DNA of 64,000 bases from Flavobacterium pectinovorum (GTDB lineage Bacteria > Bacteroidota > Bacteroidia > Flavobacteriales > Flavobacteriaceae): contig NZ_RCZH01000016.1 in assembly GCF_006438875.1 (NCBI RefSeq), forward strand, positions 897-64,896, written 5' to 3'. Below the pieces are notes generated by a model, which saw only the letters and a program-made list of their open reading frames with translations, did no database searches and was not told the DNA's origin. Made by a program: the position numbers and the translations under genes. This document shows, piece by piece, positions 44,049-52,890 of this stretch; the first letter of the stretch is position 1; every line of letters begins with the position of its first letter.

Positions 44049-44891
44049 TTATTGTTTGTATTTGATCCCGATGCCCAGAATATATCCATTGCCTGTATTG
44101 AAATCATAGAGTCTGTGATTATCAGTATCTTGCAGGTTATATTTTTTGTTAAAGTCATATCCGGCTTTAAAATTTAGAAACCAGTTTTTGGTAACATTTC
44201 TTTCATACTCAAAAGCCGAAGTCATTTGTGATAAACTCGCTTTTGTGGCATTCTCATAAAAACTGTTTGGAGTATCTAAATGATAAAAAGTTCCATTAAA
44301 ACTATTTGTCAGACTAAATTTATTCCGAATATTGTTTGAGTACGAAATGTTTGAATCCGGAAATCCAAGCAACATATTACTATGATCGTTCATCTGATAG
44401 TTTACAGATAAAGTTGGAATGAATTTAGGATAACCAAAAATGGCTGATCTTGCCACTCCAATTTTAATAGTTGTCTTTGAATTTAATTGTTGGCTAATAT
44501 CAAAACTTCCAAAAAGCGAAAAATCAGAAGCATCTAGGTTTTGCTGAAAATTTACAGAAGGAGTAATTGCCAATTCCAATTTTGTTGCATTCGAGATATC
44601 ATGCTTAATTTCAAACGTGTTTTCGATCTTATTAAATTGATTCAGATTTTCTGTGTTTTTAAAACTGAGTAATTCATAATTCACTTTCAAACCCGAGTAT
44701 TCTAATGTATTTGTGATTTGATTTTTAGCATTTAATTTTTTACTGAATGTGATTCCAATACTACTTTCATTAAAATTAATTTTATCCGTTGGTTCCGTTT
44801 TCAAATTCATATTTACCGAAAGATTTTCCTGTGCATTCATACTGAAAAACGAAATTGAAAAAATCGACCAAATTAAAAACCTTGCTTTCAT
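44049..44891 (-). CDS. Outer-membrane beta-barrel protein (probably DUF6268)
   Basis: 280 residues. The signal peptide ends SMNAQ near residue 20. The rest is alternating amphipathic strands (NTLEYSGLKVNYEL, FSLFGSFDISQQL, NWFLNFKAGYDF) and it ends in GIGIKYKQ. This pattern and position fit DUF6268 barrels, but the family call is from memory of similar clusters. First gene of the leftward operon with Kelch, DUF4907 and kinase; its promoter is at 44908-44915. Confidence 0.7.
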   Translation of the reverse strand: MKARFLIWSIFSISFFSMNAQENLSVNMNLKTEPTDKINFNESSIGITFSKKLNAKNQITNTLEYSGLKVNYELLSFKNTENLNQFNKIENTFEIKHDISNATKLELAITPSVNFQQNLDASDFSLFGSFDISQQLNSKTTIKIGVARSAIFGYPKFIPTLSVNYQMNDHSNMLLGFPDSNISYSNNIRNKFSLTNSFNGTFYHLDTPNSFYENATKASLSQMTSAFEYERNVTKNWFLNFKAGYDFNKKYNLQDTDNHRLYDFNTGNGYILGIGIKYKQ

Positions 44892-45121
44892 TACTTATTT
44901 ATTGGTTCAAAAGTAGGTGGGTAATGGTTTTAAAAAAAAGAAGATATATGTATGGCACTTTTTGATAGACTAAACGCCCCTTTTTAAGGCTGAATGAAGG
45001 ATTTGATGGTAATAACGCATTGTAGATGTTTTTTTGCCATTTATAGGCTAAAAACGCGTGACGGTATATGTTATAGTGTTGTGCAGAGGAGTCCATTTTA
45101 TATTTGTTCAAAAAATTGATT
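44892..45121. promoter_or_regulatory. Divergent control region of the Kelch/DUF4270 cluster
   Basis: 230 bp. The leftward -7 box (minus strand TACTTTTG) is at 44908-44915 and the rightward TATATTTG at 45099-45106, 16 bases before the DUF4270 ATG. Between them AACGC occurs three times in the same orientation at 44973, 45014 and 45053, spaced 41 and 39 bases, which is close to four helical turns. It could hold operators for the neighbouring LytTR regulator. Confidence 0.45.
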
Positions 45122-46450
45122 ATGCACAAGTTTATATTGATGTTCTTTTTTGCGTTATCGCTAATTTCATGTGGTACTGATACAGATGCGGGTGAGTTTG
45201 TTGTTGGGTCTGATTATTTGGCATTGAATAATAAAGTTATTCTGGTAGATACAATGACGGTCGAGATGTCTACGATAAATTTGGATTCGCTTATCACTTC
45301 TGGCCAAAGCCGAATTTTGATTGGGAATTACGATGATCCTTTATTTGGAAAAATAAAGTCTGATAGTTATTTTCAATTGTCAACTACCACATATGCTTTA
45401 AATAATAGCGGTTCAGATACAGAGGCAGTCAAATTTGTTTTTGATTCTATTTCGATGATTCTAAAATATGATAACTATTATTATGGAGACACTACAAAAG
45501 TGCAGACATTTGATATTCATCGACTGATTCAGAAGGTAAAGCCTAATACAGAAGACAATAATTTCTATAATAATTCGGCATTGAGTTATAGTCCTGAAAG
45601 TCTTGGGACAATTTCATATAAGCCACGTCCAATTGAAAAAGATTCCATTAATATTAAAATGAGCAGTACTTTTGGAGAAGAACTTTTTCAGAAATTAAAG
45701 AAAAGAGAAGTCACAGATTTTGACACTTTCACAGAATATTTAAAAGGGTTTGTTTTAGTTCCCTCATCTTCTAATTCTTCGAGTGTAATAGGTTTTAGTG
45801 CAACGACGAGTAAAGTCAGGTTGTATTATTCAAAATATCAGGCAAATGTTGAAGAGGTACCTTATGTCATAGATTTTACCATATTAGACAAGTCAAAGCA
45901 GTTTAATGCTATTTCGTCTGATAAATCAGGAACCCTGCTTCAGAATTTACCGGTTCCGGCAAGCAAGCTGGCAAGTTCTTTAACAGAGCATCAGGGATTT
46001 ATTCAATCCGGAACAGGAGTTTCCTGCAGAATCGATTTTCCCAGCATCAAAGAATTTAAACGTATCTCAGCGAGCGGTGCAATCGTTGACGCCGAATTAC
46101 TTTTAAAACCAGTCAATAATTCTTATTCGGACAAATATCCTTTAGCCGATTCCTTAAGTGTTTATGTGGCCGATAATTTAAATAGAGTCAGCGGTCCTTT
46201 GCTGAATTCTCAAAGTAAAACAGTGTATGGGATTTTAAACAAAAAAACCGATGAGTTTAACGAAAACATTGGTTATACAATTCCGATTGGCGGATTTCTG
46301 CAAAAAGAAATGCTAAAACAATCTGATTCTAAATCTTCCTTAATTCTTACTCTGCCCGTACTTTCTAAAGCAGTTAACAGAGTTGTTTTAGGCGATCAAA
46401 AACATTTGAACAATAAAATTCAATTGAAAATTTATTACATCTCTTATTAA
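45122..46450 (+). CDS. DUF4270 family lipoprotein
   Basis: 442 residues from ATG 45122 (MHKFILMFFFALSLISC); the TTG at 45104 falls in the -7 box. The lipobox is LSLISC. The opening after the Cys (GEFVVGSDYLALNNKVILVDTMTV, quoted in part) and the recurring GNYDDPLFGKIKSD segment are the DUF4270 pattern. DUF4270 proteins are Bacteroidota surface or periplasmic lipoproteins of unknown function. The next gene starts immediately at its stop (TAAATG), so they form a two-gene unit facing the Kelch operon. Confidence 0.88.
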   Translation: MHKFILMFFFALSLISCGTDTDAGEFVVGSDYLALNNKVILVDTMTVEMSTINLDSLITSGQSRILIGNYDDPLFGKIKSDSYFQLSTTTYALNNSGSDTEAVKFVFDSISMILKYDNYYYGDTTKVQTFDIHRLIQKVKPNTEDNNFYNNSALSYSPESLGTISYKPRPIEKDSINIKMSSTFGEELFQKLKKREVTDFDTFTEYLKGFVLVPSSSNSSSVIGFSATTSKVRLYYSKYQANVEEVPYVIDFTILDKSKQFNAISSDKSGTLLQNLPVPASKLASSLTEHQGFIQSGTGVSCRIDFPSIKEFKRISASGAIVDAELLLKPVNNSYSDKYPLADSLSVYVADNLNRVSGPLLNSQSKTVYGILNKKTDEFNENIGYTIPIGGFLQKEMLKQSDSKSSLILTLPVLSKAVNRVVLGDQKHLNNKIQLKIYYISY

Positions 46451-47686
46451 ATGAAAAAGAAAATAGTTTTTTTAAGTGCCGCCATTTTAATGTCGTTGAC
46501 TTCATTTGCTCAAAGTATTTCGAGTTCTCCATATTCATTATACGGAGTTGGAAGTTTATACGATTCTGATTTTGGCTCACTTCCCTCAATTGGATCTTCA
46601 GGTATGGCATTGCCTTCGGACACTTTTATAAACAACTTAAATCCTGCATCGTTAGGTTATTTACCTCAAAATCATTTTATGTTTGATATAGGAGGAAAAG
46701 CTATTGCAACAACGTATCAAAGCGGTTCCAGAAGTGAAAAGCGAAATAATTTTCAATTTTCGCATATTGCTTTCGCATTTCCTGTGACTAAAAATTCGGG
46801 ATTTAGTCTTGCTTTGCGTCCTTATTCAAGTTCCGCATTTAAGATTTCTAATTTAAAATTACCAATTACAGATAGCCAGGAATACTATTATCTAACCGCA
46901 GCAGGTTCCGGCGGATTAAATAATTTTGATTTTTCATATGGATATCGATTTGGAAAAAAATTATCTCTGGGAGTTTCAGCCGCTGTTTTATTTGGAAGCA
47001 CAACTGATGACAGAAGTTTTCTGATTGCGAATTCAATTACAACAATGAGTAAAAAGACCAATTATAATGGTCTGCGAGCCACGTTTGGCGCACAGTATAA
47101 AATTGATTCAACTTTTACAATTGCTACAACTTTTAAACTGCCAACTCAAATCAACGCATCAAAAGTACAATCTGTTCAAACGATTACAAATGATGTCGCA
47201 ACCAGTATTGAATCAAATGTAGCAAGTGATGTAGATGATTATTATATGCCATTAGAAATGGGAGTAGGGATTAGCAAACGCTTTAAAAATAATTTAAACC
47301 TGACTCTTGATTATGAAAAGAGTTTGTGGAATGATACCAATCAGTCTGAATTATATGGAAATTTTGTTAACCAGGACAGGTTTGCGCTTGGTTTTTCTTA
47401 TCGCGCCAAAAAAAATGTCAGGAAATATTGGGATACAGTTCAATATTCAACAGGAGTGAATTTTGATACCGGTTATCTTGAAATCGACGGAAAAAGAATT
47501 AATAATGCAGCAATCTCATTTGGGATTTCGCTGCCAATCGAAAATACTTTTTCAGCCGTGAATATTTCGTACTCCTACGGACAAAAAGGAAGAATCTCAG
47601 ATAATCTTATTAAAGAGAATTATCATAAGTTATCGCTAAATTTATCTTTGGACGGAATATGGTTCGTCAAGCGAAAAATAGATTAG
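46451..47686 (+). CDS. Outer-membrane beta-barrel protein (FadL/OmpP1-like)
   Basis: 411 residues. The signal peptide ends TSFAQ (residue 20). SSPYSLYGVGSLYD and SGMALPSDTFINNLNPASLG near the N-terminus (each short) resemble the start of OmpP1/FadL-like barrels, and the remainder is strand-rich with a charged C-terminus. The substrate cannot be inferred. Coupled to the DUF4270 lipoprotein, it could form a barrel-lipoprotein surface pair. It converges on murI with 4 bases between genes. Confidence 0.75.
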   Translation: MKKKIVFLSAAILMSLTSFAQSISSSPYSLYGVGSLYDSDFGSLPSIGSSGMALPSDTFINNLNPASLGYLPQNHFMFDIGGKAIATTYQSGSRSEKRNNFQFSHIAFAFPVTKNSGFSLALRPYSSSAFKISNLKLPITDSQEYYYLTAAGSGGLNNFDFSYGYRFGKKLSLGVSAAVLFGSTTDDRSFLIANSITTMSKKTNYNGLRATFGAQYKIDSTFTIATTFKLPTQINASKVQSVQTITNDVATSIESNVASDVDDYYMPLEMGVGISKRFKNNLNLTLDYEKSLWNDTNQSELYGNFVNQDRFALGFSYRAKKNVRKYWDTVQYSTGVNFDTGYLEIDGKRINNAAISFGISLPIENTFSAVNISYSYGQKGRISDNLIKENYHKLSLNLSLDGIWFVKRKID

Positions 47687-47690
47687 AAGT

Positions 47691-48470
47691 TTAAAAATCT
47701 TTTTCGATAACAGGATATTTATAATCTAAAATAGATTTTAAAACAGCAGGATTTGAATTGACATAAAATGTTGGTTCGTCGCTATTTTGAGCATCTGTAA
47801 AACCTACTTTTTCACGTAAGACATTTTGCGTTTGTCTTGCAACAGCCTCTCCGGAATCTATAATTTGAATATGTTCCGGAAGGATTTTTTTTATTTGCGG
47901 AATCAAATACGGATAGTGACTGCAACCTAATACCAGGTAGTCGATATTGGCATCAATCATAGGTTGTAAATACGATTCCAGTAATTGAGTCATTTCCGGC
48001 GAATTTAGATTTCCGTCTTCAATAAGCTGTACAAGTCCATGACCAACTTGCTCAATTATTGTAGTATGCTGAAACATCTCGGCAGTTTTATTAAATAACT
48101 CACTATTTAATGTTCCTTTTGTAGCCAGAATACCAATTACTTGGGTTTTTGAATTATTGGCTGCAGGTTTTATTGCCGGCTCAATTCCTATAAACGGAAC
48201 ATCATATTCAGCACGAAGTTCCAGAATTGCATTTGTTGTCGCAGTATTACAGGCAACAACAATGATTTTACAATTTTGCTCTAATAAAAAATCAACATTT
48301 TTTTTACTCAATGCAACAATTTCTTCTTTGGTTCTTTGACCATAAGGAGCATTTTTGCTGTCGGCTAAATAAATTGTTTTTTCGTTTGGAAGTAGATTGT
48401 GGATGGCGCTCCAGATGGAAGTTCCTCCAATACCGGAATCAAAAACGCCTATAGGATTGTTGTTCGTCAT
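47691..48470 (-). CDS. murI: Glutamate racemase
   Basis: 259 residues. It has the two catalytic Cys in VACNTATTNA and LGCSHYPYL, the N-terminal GVFDSGIGG and the NAPYGQR segment. It converts L- to D-glutamate for peptidoglycan in the cytosol. It lies downstream of the bamA-ompH operon, but a terminator and 150 bases separate them, so it is probably transcribed on its own. Confidence 0.96.
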   Translation of the reverse strand: MTNNNPIGVFDSGIGGTSIWSAIHNLLPNEKTIYLADSKNAPYGQRTKEEIVALSKKNVDFLLEQNCKIIVVACNTATTNAILELRAEYDVPFIGIEPAIKPAANNSKTQVIGILATKGTLNSELFNKTAEMFQHTTIIEQVGHGLVQLIEDGNLNSPEMTQLLESYLQPMIDANIDYLVLGCSHYPYLIPQIKKILPEHIQIIDSGEAVARQTQNVLREKVGFTDAQNSDEPTFYVNSNPAVLKSILDYKYPVIEKDF

Positions 48471-48562
48471 ATTACAAAGTTACATATTTCTACGTTTTTC
48501 TACAATCAGGATTTTAAATAAATGAATTAATAAAATGTAAAAAAAGTATAAATTTATAAAAG

Positions 48563-48602
48563 CAAAAAAAAATGGCTCAAACTTAAAAAGTTGAGCCATT
48601 TT
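48563..48602 (-). terminator. Terminator of the bamA-ompH operon
   Basis: AATGGCTCAA (48571-48580) pairs with TTGAGCCATT (48591-48600), and the minus-strand transcript ends in a U run (A's at 48564-48572). Confidence 0.88.
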
Positions 48603-48620
48603 TATAATAAGATTTATTTC

Positions 48621-49124
48621 TTAGAATCCTAAGTCTTTCTTAACATCAGCAGTAATGTTTGGACCATCAGCTAATAATAAAGTAGAACCATCAAGAACAT
48701 ATTGGAAACCTTTAGCTTTTCCAACTTTTTGGATAGAAGCTCTTACTTTTTCCATTAATGGTTTTACGATATCAGTTTCTTTTTGTTGTAGTTCTTTTTG
48801 TGCATTGTCTCTATAGTCAACAATTCTTTTTTGCATGTCTTGAACTTCTTTAGAACGATCTCCGTTTATAGCGTCAGTTACTGTTGCAGCTTCAGTCTCA
48901 TACTTTTTGATTTTTACTTGATATTCATCAACCATTTTTTTGTATTCTGCATCATATGTACCACTTAATTTTTGTAATTGGTTTTGAGCATCTAGCATTG
49001 CAGGCATTTTCGACATAATCTCGCTAACATCAACATGAGCTACCTTAGCTTGTGCGTTAATTGTGTTACTTGCTCCTAAAATTAAAATGGCAGCAATTAG
49101 TAAAGTTTTGAATTGTTTCATCAT
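48621..49124 (-). CDS. OmpH/Skp family periplasmic chaperone (short)
   Basis: 167 residues. The signal peptide ends TINAQ (about 24). KVAHVDVSEIMSKMP is the usual OmpH start, followed by a long coiled coil (about 45-125) and GFQYVLDGSTLLLADG at the end. Skp-like trimers hold unfolded outer-membrane proteins for BamA. It is the last gene of the DUF6089-uppS-bamA-ompH-ompH unit, 14 bases after the longer OmpH. Confidence 0.93.
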   Translation of the reverse strand: MMKQFKTLLIAAILILGASNTINAQAKVAHVDVSEIMSKMPAMLDAQNQLQKLSGTYDAEYKKMVDEYQVKIKKYETEAATVTDAINGDRSKEVQDMQKRIVDYRDNAQKELQQKETDIVKPLMEKVRASIQKVGKAKGFQYVLDGSTLLLADGPNITADVKKDLGF

Positions 49125-49138
49125 TTTTAAAATATTAA

Positions 49139-50158
49139 TTAATTATTGGTCGTATTTGTTTTCTGTGTTTCGGCTTCTTTTGCTTTTTTCGCCGCTTCTC
49201 TTTCCTCTAAGATTTTTTGTCTTCTTTCCTCTAATTCTTTTTTACGTTGCTCATAAAGCTTTTGTCTTTCTTCTGCTTTATTAACTGCCGGTGTTGCCGG
49301 TGCTGTTTCAGTTCCTGTCCCCGTCGCTGCAGGAGTTACAGTTTTTCCTGTAGCATCCGTTTTGGTGGCGTCAGTTGTTTTTGCTGTTTCAGAAACCGTG
49401 CCATTTTTTTTAGCTTCACGCTCGGCTTGTATTGCTTTTCTTCTGTCGTCGTATTCTTTTTTCTTAGCTTCCTGCTCTAATCGTCTGTCTTCAATTAGTT
49501 TATCTCTGGCGGCTTTCTTTTCGTCTAATACTTTCTGTCTGTCTTGCAATGCAGGACTTTCATCGATCGCATTTTCTTTACTTTCTTTAGCTTCCTGATC
49601 TTTTAGTTGTTTTTTAGTTAACTGCTCACGTTTGTCAGTTCTATTTAAAATATGCAATACCTGATCGCTAATATCAAATCTTTTGTTGCTAAAAAGCATT
49701 GTTAAATCTGATGACTTGTCAAACACAAAATCATAGTTTTTAGCTTCAGCTATATCTTGAACAGCTGTAAAAACCTGATCTTGAATAGGCTTTGCCAATG
49801 CCTTTTTTTGGTGAATTAAACTTCCGTCAGCACCAAATTGCTTTTGTTGGTAATCCAACATTTCGTCTTCAAGAAATTTGATCTCAGTTTCTCTTTCATC
49901 AATTAATTCTTTAGTAAGTAAAGCTTTTTCGGCTTTAAGGCTTTCTTTAAGAGTATTAATGTTTAATTTCTTGGCTTCTATTTCTTGTTTCCATTTTTGA
50001 GCTTTTAACTCTAATTGGGCTTTCGCTTCCTTGTAATCAGAAACGTTTTCCAAAATGTATTCCATATCGATGTAGCCAATCCTAGTCGTTTTTCCTTGTG
50101 CCTGACTTGTATTAGCTACAATCAAGGCTAAAAATATAAATAAAAACTGTTTTCTCAT
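49139..50158 (-). CDS. OmpH/Skp family protein with long charged tail
   Basis: 339 residues, twice the usual size. The signal peptide ends TSQAQ (about 21), and RIGYIDMEYILENV opens a Skp-like coiled coil domain (about 25-170, with YDFVFDKSSDLTML). Residues about 175-339 are an added tail of Lys/Glu-rich helix interrupted by a Thr/Ala/Pro-rich linker (about 260-290). The tail could extend the chaperone tentacles or bind the cell wall. Placed 41 bases after bamA. Confidence 0.9.
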   Translation of the reverse strand: MRKQFLFIFLALIVANTSQAQGKTTRIGYIDMEYILENVSDYKEAKAQLELKAQKWKQEIEAKKLNINTLKESLKAEKALLTKELIDERETEIKFLEDEMLDYQQKQFGADGSLIHQKKALAKPIQDQVFTAVQDIAEAKNYDFVFDKSSDLTMLFSNKRFDISDQVLHILNRTDKREQLTKKQLKDQEAKESKENAIDESPALQDRQKVLDEKKAARDKLIEDRRLEQEAKKKEYDDRRKAIQAEREAKKNGTVSETAKTTDATKTDATGKTVTPAATGTGTETAPATPAVNKAEERQKLYEQRKKELEERRQKILEEREAAKKAKEAETQKTNTTNN

Positions 50159-50199
50159 AACATTACTTTATTTGGAAATTTTTAACCAAATTTATTTAT

Positions 50200-52890
50200 C
50201 TAGAACTGTTGTCCTATGATAAAGTGTGTTTCCCAACCGTTAGGTTTATTAGATGGCATTCCTGGTGCAGCATCAAATCCGTATCCGAAATCAATACCTA
50301 ATAATCCAAATGCCGGCATAAATACACGTAAACCAGCACCTGCTGAACGGTATAAATCAAATGGGTTATAATCTTTAAACGTTGGATATGATGATCCGGC
50401 TTCTAAAAACGTTAATGCATAAATAGATGCTGACGATTTTAATGTAATTGGATAACGTAATTCCAAAGAGAACTTGTTATAAATCGTTGCTCCAATTTGA
50501 TCTCCGTTAGCATTTACAGGAGTCAAAGAGCTGTTTTTATACCCTCTTAATCCTATTGTCTCTCTACCATCCATTGAGTATTGAGCCATTCCGTCTCCTC
50601 CTAAATAGAAGCGTTCAAACGGTACAACTCCTCTTGCCTGATCATAAGCTCCTAAGAAACCAAACTCAGTCAACGTTCTTAAAACTAATTTACCATATAC
50701 TTTAGTATACCAATCAGCTTTAAATTTAATTTTATAATATTCTAACCAATTATATCTTTTCTGATCCACTTTACCCTGATCAGTGGTTGCGCTTGCATAA
50801 TCAGATCCAACACTTACTGTTCCATTAGTTCCTGTCTGAATATAATCACCATTGTTTAATGGTTTTCCATCTGCACCAGAAGTTGATTCTCCGGTCCATC
50901 TCGTCTTGTATTCTTTTTGATTTGCTAAATCACCGTAATCAATACCATTAAATAATGAGTAAGGAGGAGTAATTTTTGCAGAAACACTAAACTCAGAACC
51001 GTACATTGGGAATATTGGGTTAACCCCTTTATTACTTCTGGAAATTCCTATTGTGTATGCTAAGTTTCTTGATGCTCCATTACCAAAGGTAAATAAACCT
51101 GTGTTGTAATTATTCAAATCATAATGTTGGTAACTTACAGATTGAGACAATACAAAATAATCATCCGGCACTGTTAGCCTTTTTGCTAAACCAACTTGAA
51201 TGGTAAAAATATTAAAACTTTTGCTTTTGTCAACACTTCTGGTGACATAATTATTAAGAAATTGTTTACTATATGAAATAGATGAACTAAACTGTACTGG
51301 TTTCTTTCCTCCAAACCATGGTTCTGAGAAGGATAAACTGTACGTTTGGAAATACGTACTTCCTTGTAAACGAAGTGCTACTTTTTGTCCATCTCCCATA
51401 GGTAAAGGCTTATACGCTTCTTTATCAAACAGTTTTCTGGCAGAGAAGTTGTTAAATGATAAACCTAACGTACCAATGAAACCTCCACCACCGTAACCTC
51501 CTTGAAGTTCAACCTGACTGGATCCTTTTTCTACAACATTATATTCAATGTCTACAGTTCCAGCTCCGGCATCTACATTTTTGAATTTTGGCTCGATTGC
51601 TTCAGGATCGAAGAACCCTAATTGTCCAATTTCACGAATAGTTCTAACTAATTGTTCTTTACTGTATTTTTCTCCCGGCTTAGTTCTAAGCTCACGATAG
51701 ATTACGTGGTCATTTGTTTTGTCATTTCCAACAACCGAAATTTTATTGAAATAAGCAATTGGTCCTTCAGTTACCCTAATTTCAAAATCGATCGTGTCGT
51801 TTACTGTTTTTACCTCTACTGCATTGATGTTCGAAAACAAATAACCATTGTTTTGGTATAAGTTTGTTATATCCTCTGCATCAGGTTTTGATTTATCAGC
51901 AATTCTTTTTTCAAGTAAAACACCATTATAGGTTTCCCCTTTTTTGATTCCTAAATAACGATTTAATAATTGATCAGAGTAAACCGTATTTCCTAAAAAT
52001 TTAATATTTCCGAAGTAATATTTATTTCCTTCTTCGACATTAATTTTGATTGCAAGCATATTCTTCTGTTTGTTGTAAACAACAGAATCATAAATAATAC
52101 GAGCATCGCGATATCCTTTTTCTTTATAAGTAGATACAACCTTTTCTAAATCGGTTTTGTATTTTTCAGGAATAAATTTTGAAGATTTTAAAACGCGAAG
52201 TACATTTTTTTGTTTTGTGTCTTTCATTGCGCCTCTTAACTGTGAGTCTGTAAGTTGCGTATTACCAATGAAATCAATACTGCTTATTTTTACTTTATCA
52301 CCTTTGTCTACCCGTACGAGCATGTTTACCTGATGTCCGTTTATGGTATCCGGAGTAGTGGTAATGGTAACTTTGGTATTATAAAAACCGTCTTTTTTGT
52401 ATTTGTTTTCTATGTAATTTTTGGTAGTAGTAATTAAATTTTCGTTGACAATTTTACTTTTTGTTAAGTTATTGTCTTTAATTAATCCTTCGACTTTACT
52501 TTTCTTAATACCAACAAATTTTACTTCGTTTAGTTTAGGCAGTTCGACAATATTTAAGTCTAAATAAATACTATCGTTTTCTACCTTATTAATATAGAAG
52601 GCAATTTCGTCGAAAAGACCAAGTTTACCTAATTTTTTGATAGCGCCACTGATTTCTTCACCAGGTACAGTTATTTCCTGACCTTTTTGAAGACCGGAAA
52701 ATGTGACTACAGTTTGTTCATTGAAACTTATTTTACCAACAACAGAAACTTTAGCAAGAATATATTTTTTCCCTTGATCAAAAGGAACTCTTTCTTGTGC
52801 TTTTATTTGTGAAAAACTACCCAAAAGAAGAAGGGTAAGGACTATTTGTACTCTTTTTTGTAACACTAAAAAATTATTTAATTTGTTCAC
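50200..52890 (-). CDS. bamA: Outer-membrane protein assembly factor BamA
   Basis: About 896 residues from GTG 52890; GTG 52866 (888 residues) is an equally good start with a cleaner signal peptide. The frame to 52998 overlaps uppS by 125 bases and is rejected. The signal peptide ends SQIKAQ. Five POTRA domains (about 35-450; for example NEVKFVGIKKSK, KISSIDFIGNTQLTD, YFGNIKFLGN) precede the 16-strand barrel (about 460-896), which includes the strand motif GLRGYKNSSL and ends in Phe (HFIIGQQF). It inserts barrel proteins into the outer membrane, including SprA and the PorP proteins here. Confidence 0.95.
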   Translation of the reverse strand: MNKLNNFLVLQKRVQIVLTLLLLGSFSQIKAQERVPFDQGKKYILAKVSVVGKISFNEQTVVTFSGLQKGQEITVPGEEISGAIKKLGKLGLFDEIAFYINKVENDSIYLDLNIVELPKLNEVKFVGIKKSKVEGLIKDNNLTKSKIVNENLITTTKNYIENKYKKDGFYNTKVTITTTPDTINGHQVNMLVRVDKGDKVKISSIDFIGNTQLTDSQLRGAMKDTKQKNVLRVLKSSKFIPEKYKTDLEKVVSTYKEKGYRDARIIYDSVVYNKQKNMLAIKINVEEGNKYYFGNIKFLGNTVYSDQLLNRYLGIKKGETYNGVLLEKRIADKSKPDAEDITNLYQNNGYLFSNINAVEVKTVNDTIDFEIRVTEGPIAYFNKISVVGNDKTNDHVIYRELRTKPGEKYSKEQLVRTIREIGQLGFFDPEAIEPKFKNVDAGAGTVDIEYNVVEKGSSQVELQGGYGGGGFIGTLGLSFNNFSARKLFDKEAYKPLPMGDGQKVALRLQGSTYFQTYSLSFSEPWFGGKKPVQFSSSISYSKQFLNNYVTRSVDKSKSFNIFTIQVGLAKRLTVPDDYFVLSQSVSYQHYDLNNYNTGLFTFGNGASRNLAYTIGISRSNKGVNPIFPMYGSEFSVSAKITPPYSLFNGIDYGDLANQKEYKTRWTGESTSGADGKPLNNGDYIQTGTNGTVSVGSDYASATTDQGKVDQKRYNWLEYYKIKFKADWYTKVYGKLVLRTLTEFGFLGAYDQARGVVPFERFYLGGDGMAQYSMDGRETIGLRGYKNSSLTPVNANGDQIGATIYNKFSLELRYPITLKSSASIYALTFLEAGSSYPTFKDYNPFDLYRSAGAGLRVFMPAFGLLGIDFGYGFDAAPGMPSNKPNGWETHFIIGQQF

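Noticed and set aside
44899..45129. 76-residue reading frame on the minus strand in the divergent control region
   Set aside because: It spans both predicted promoters and the three AACGC words, has no signal peptide or recognisable motif, and would overlap the DUF4270 start.
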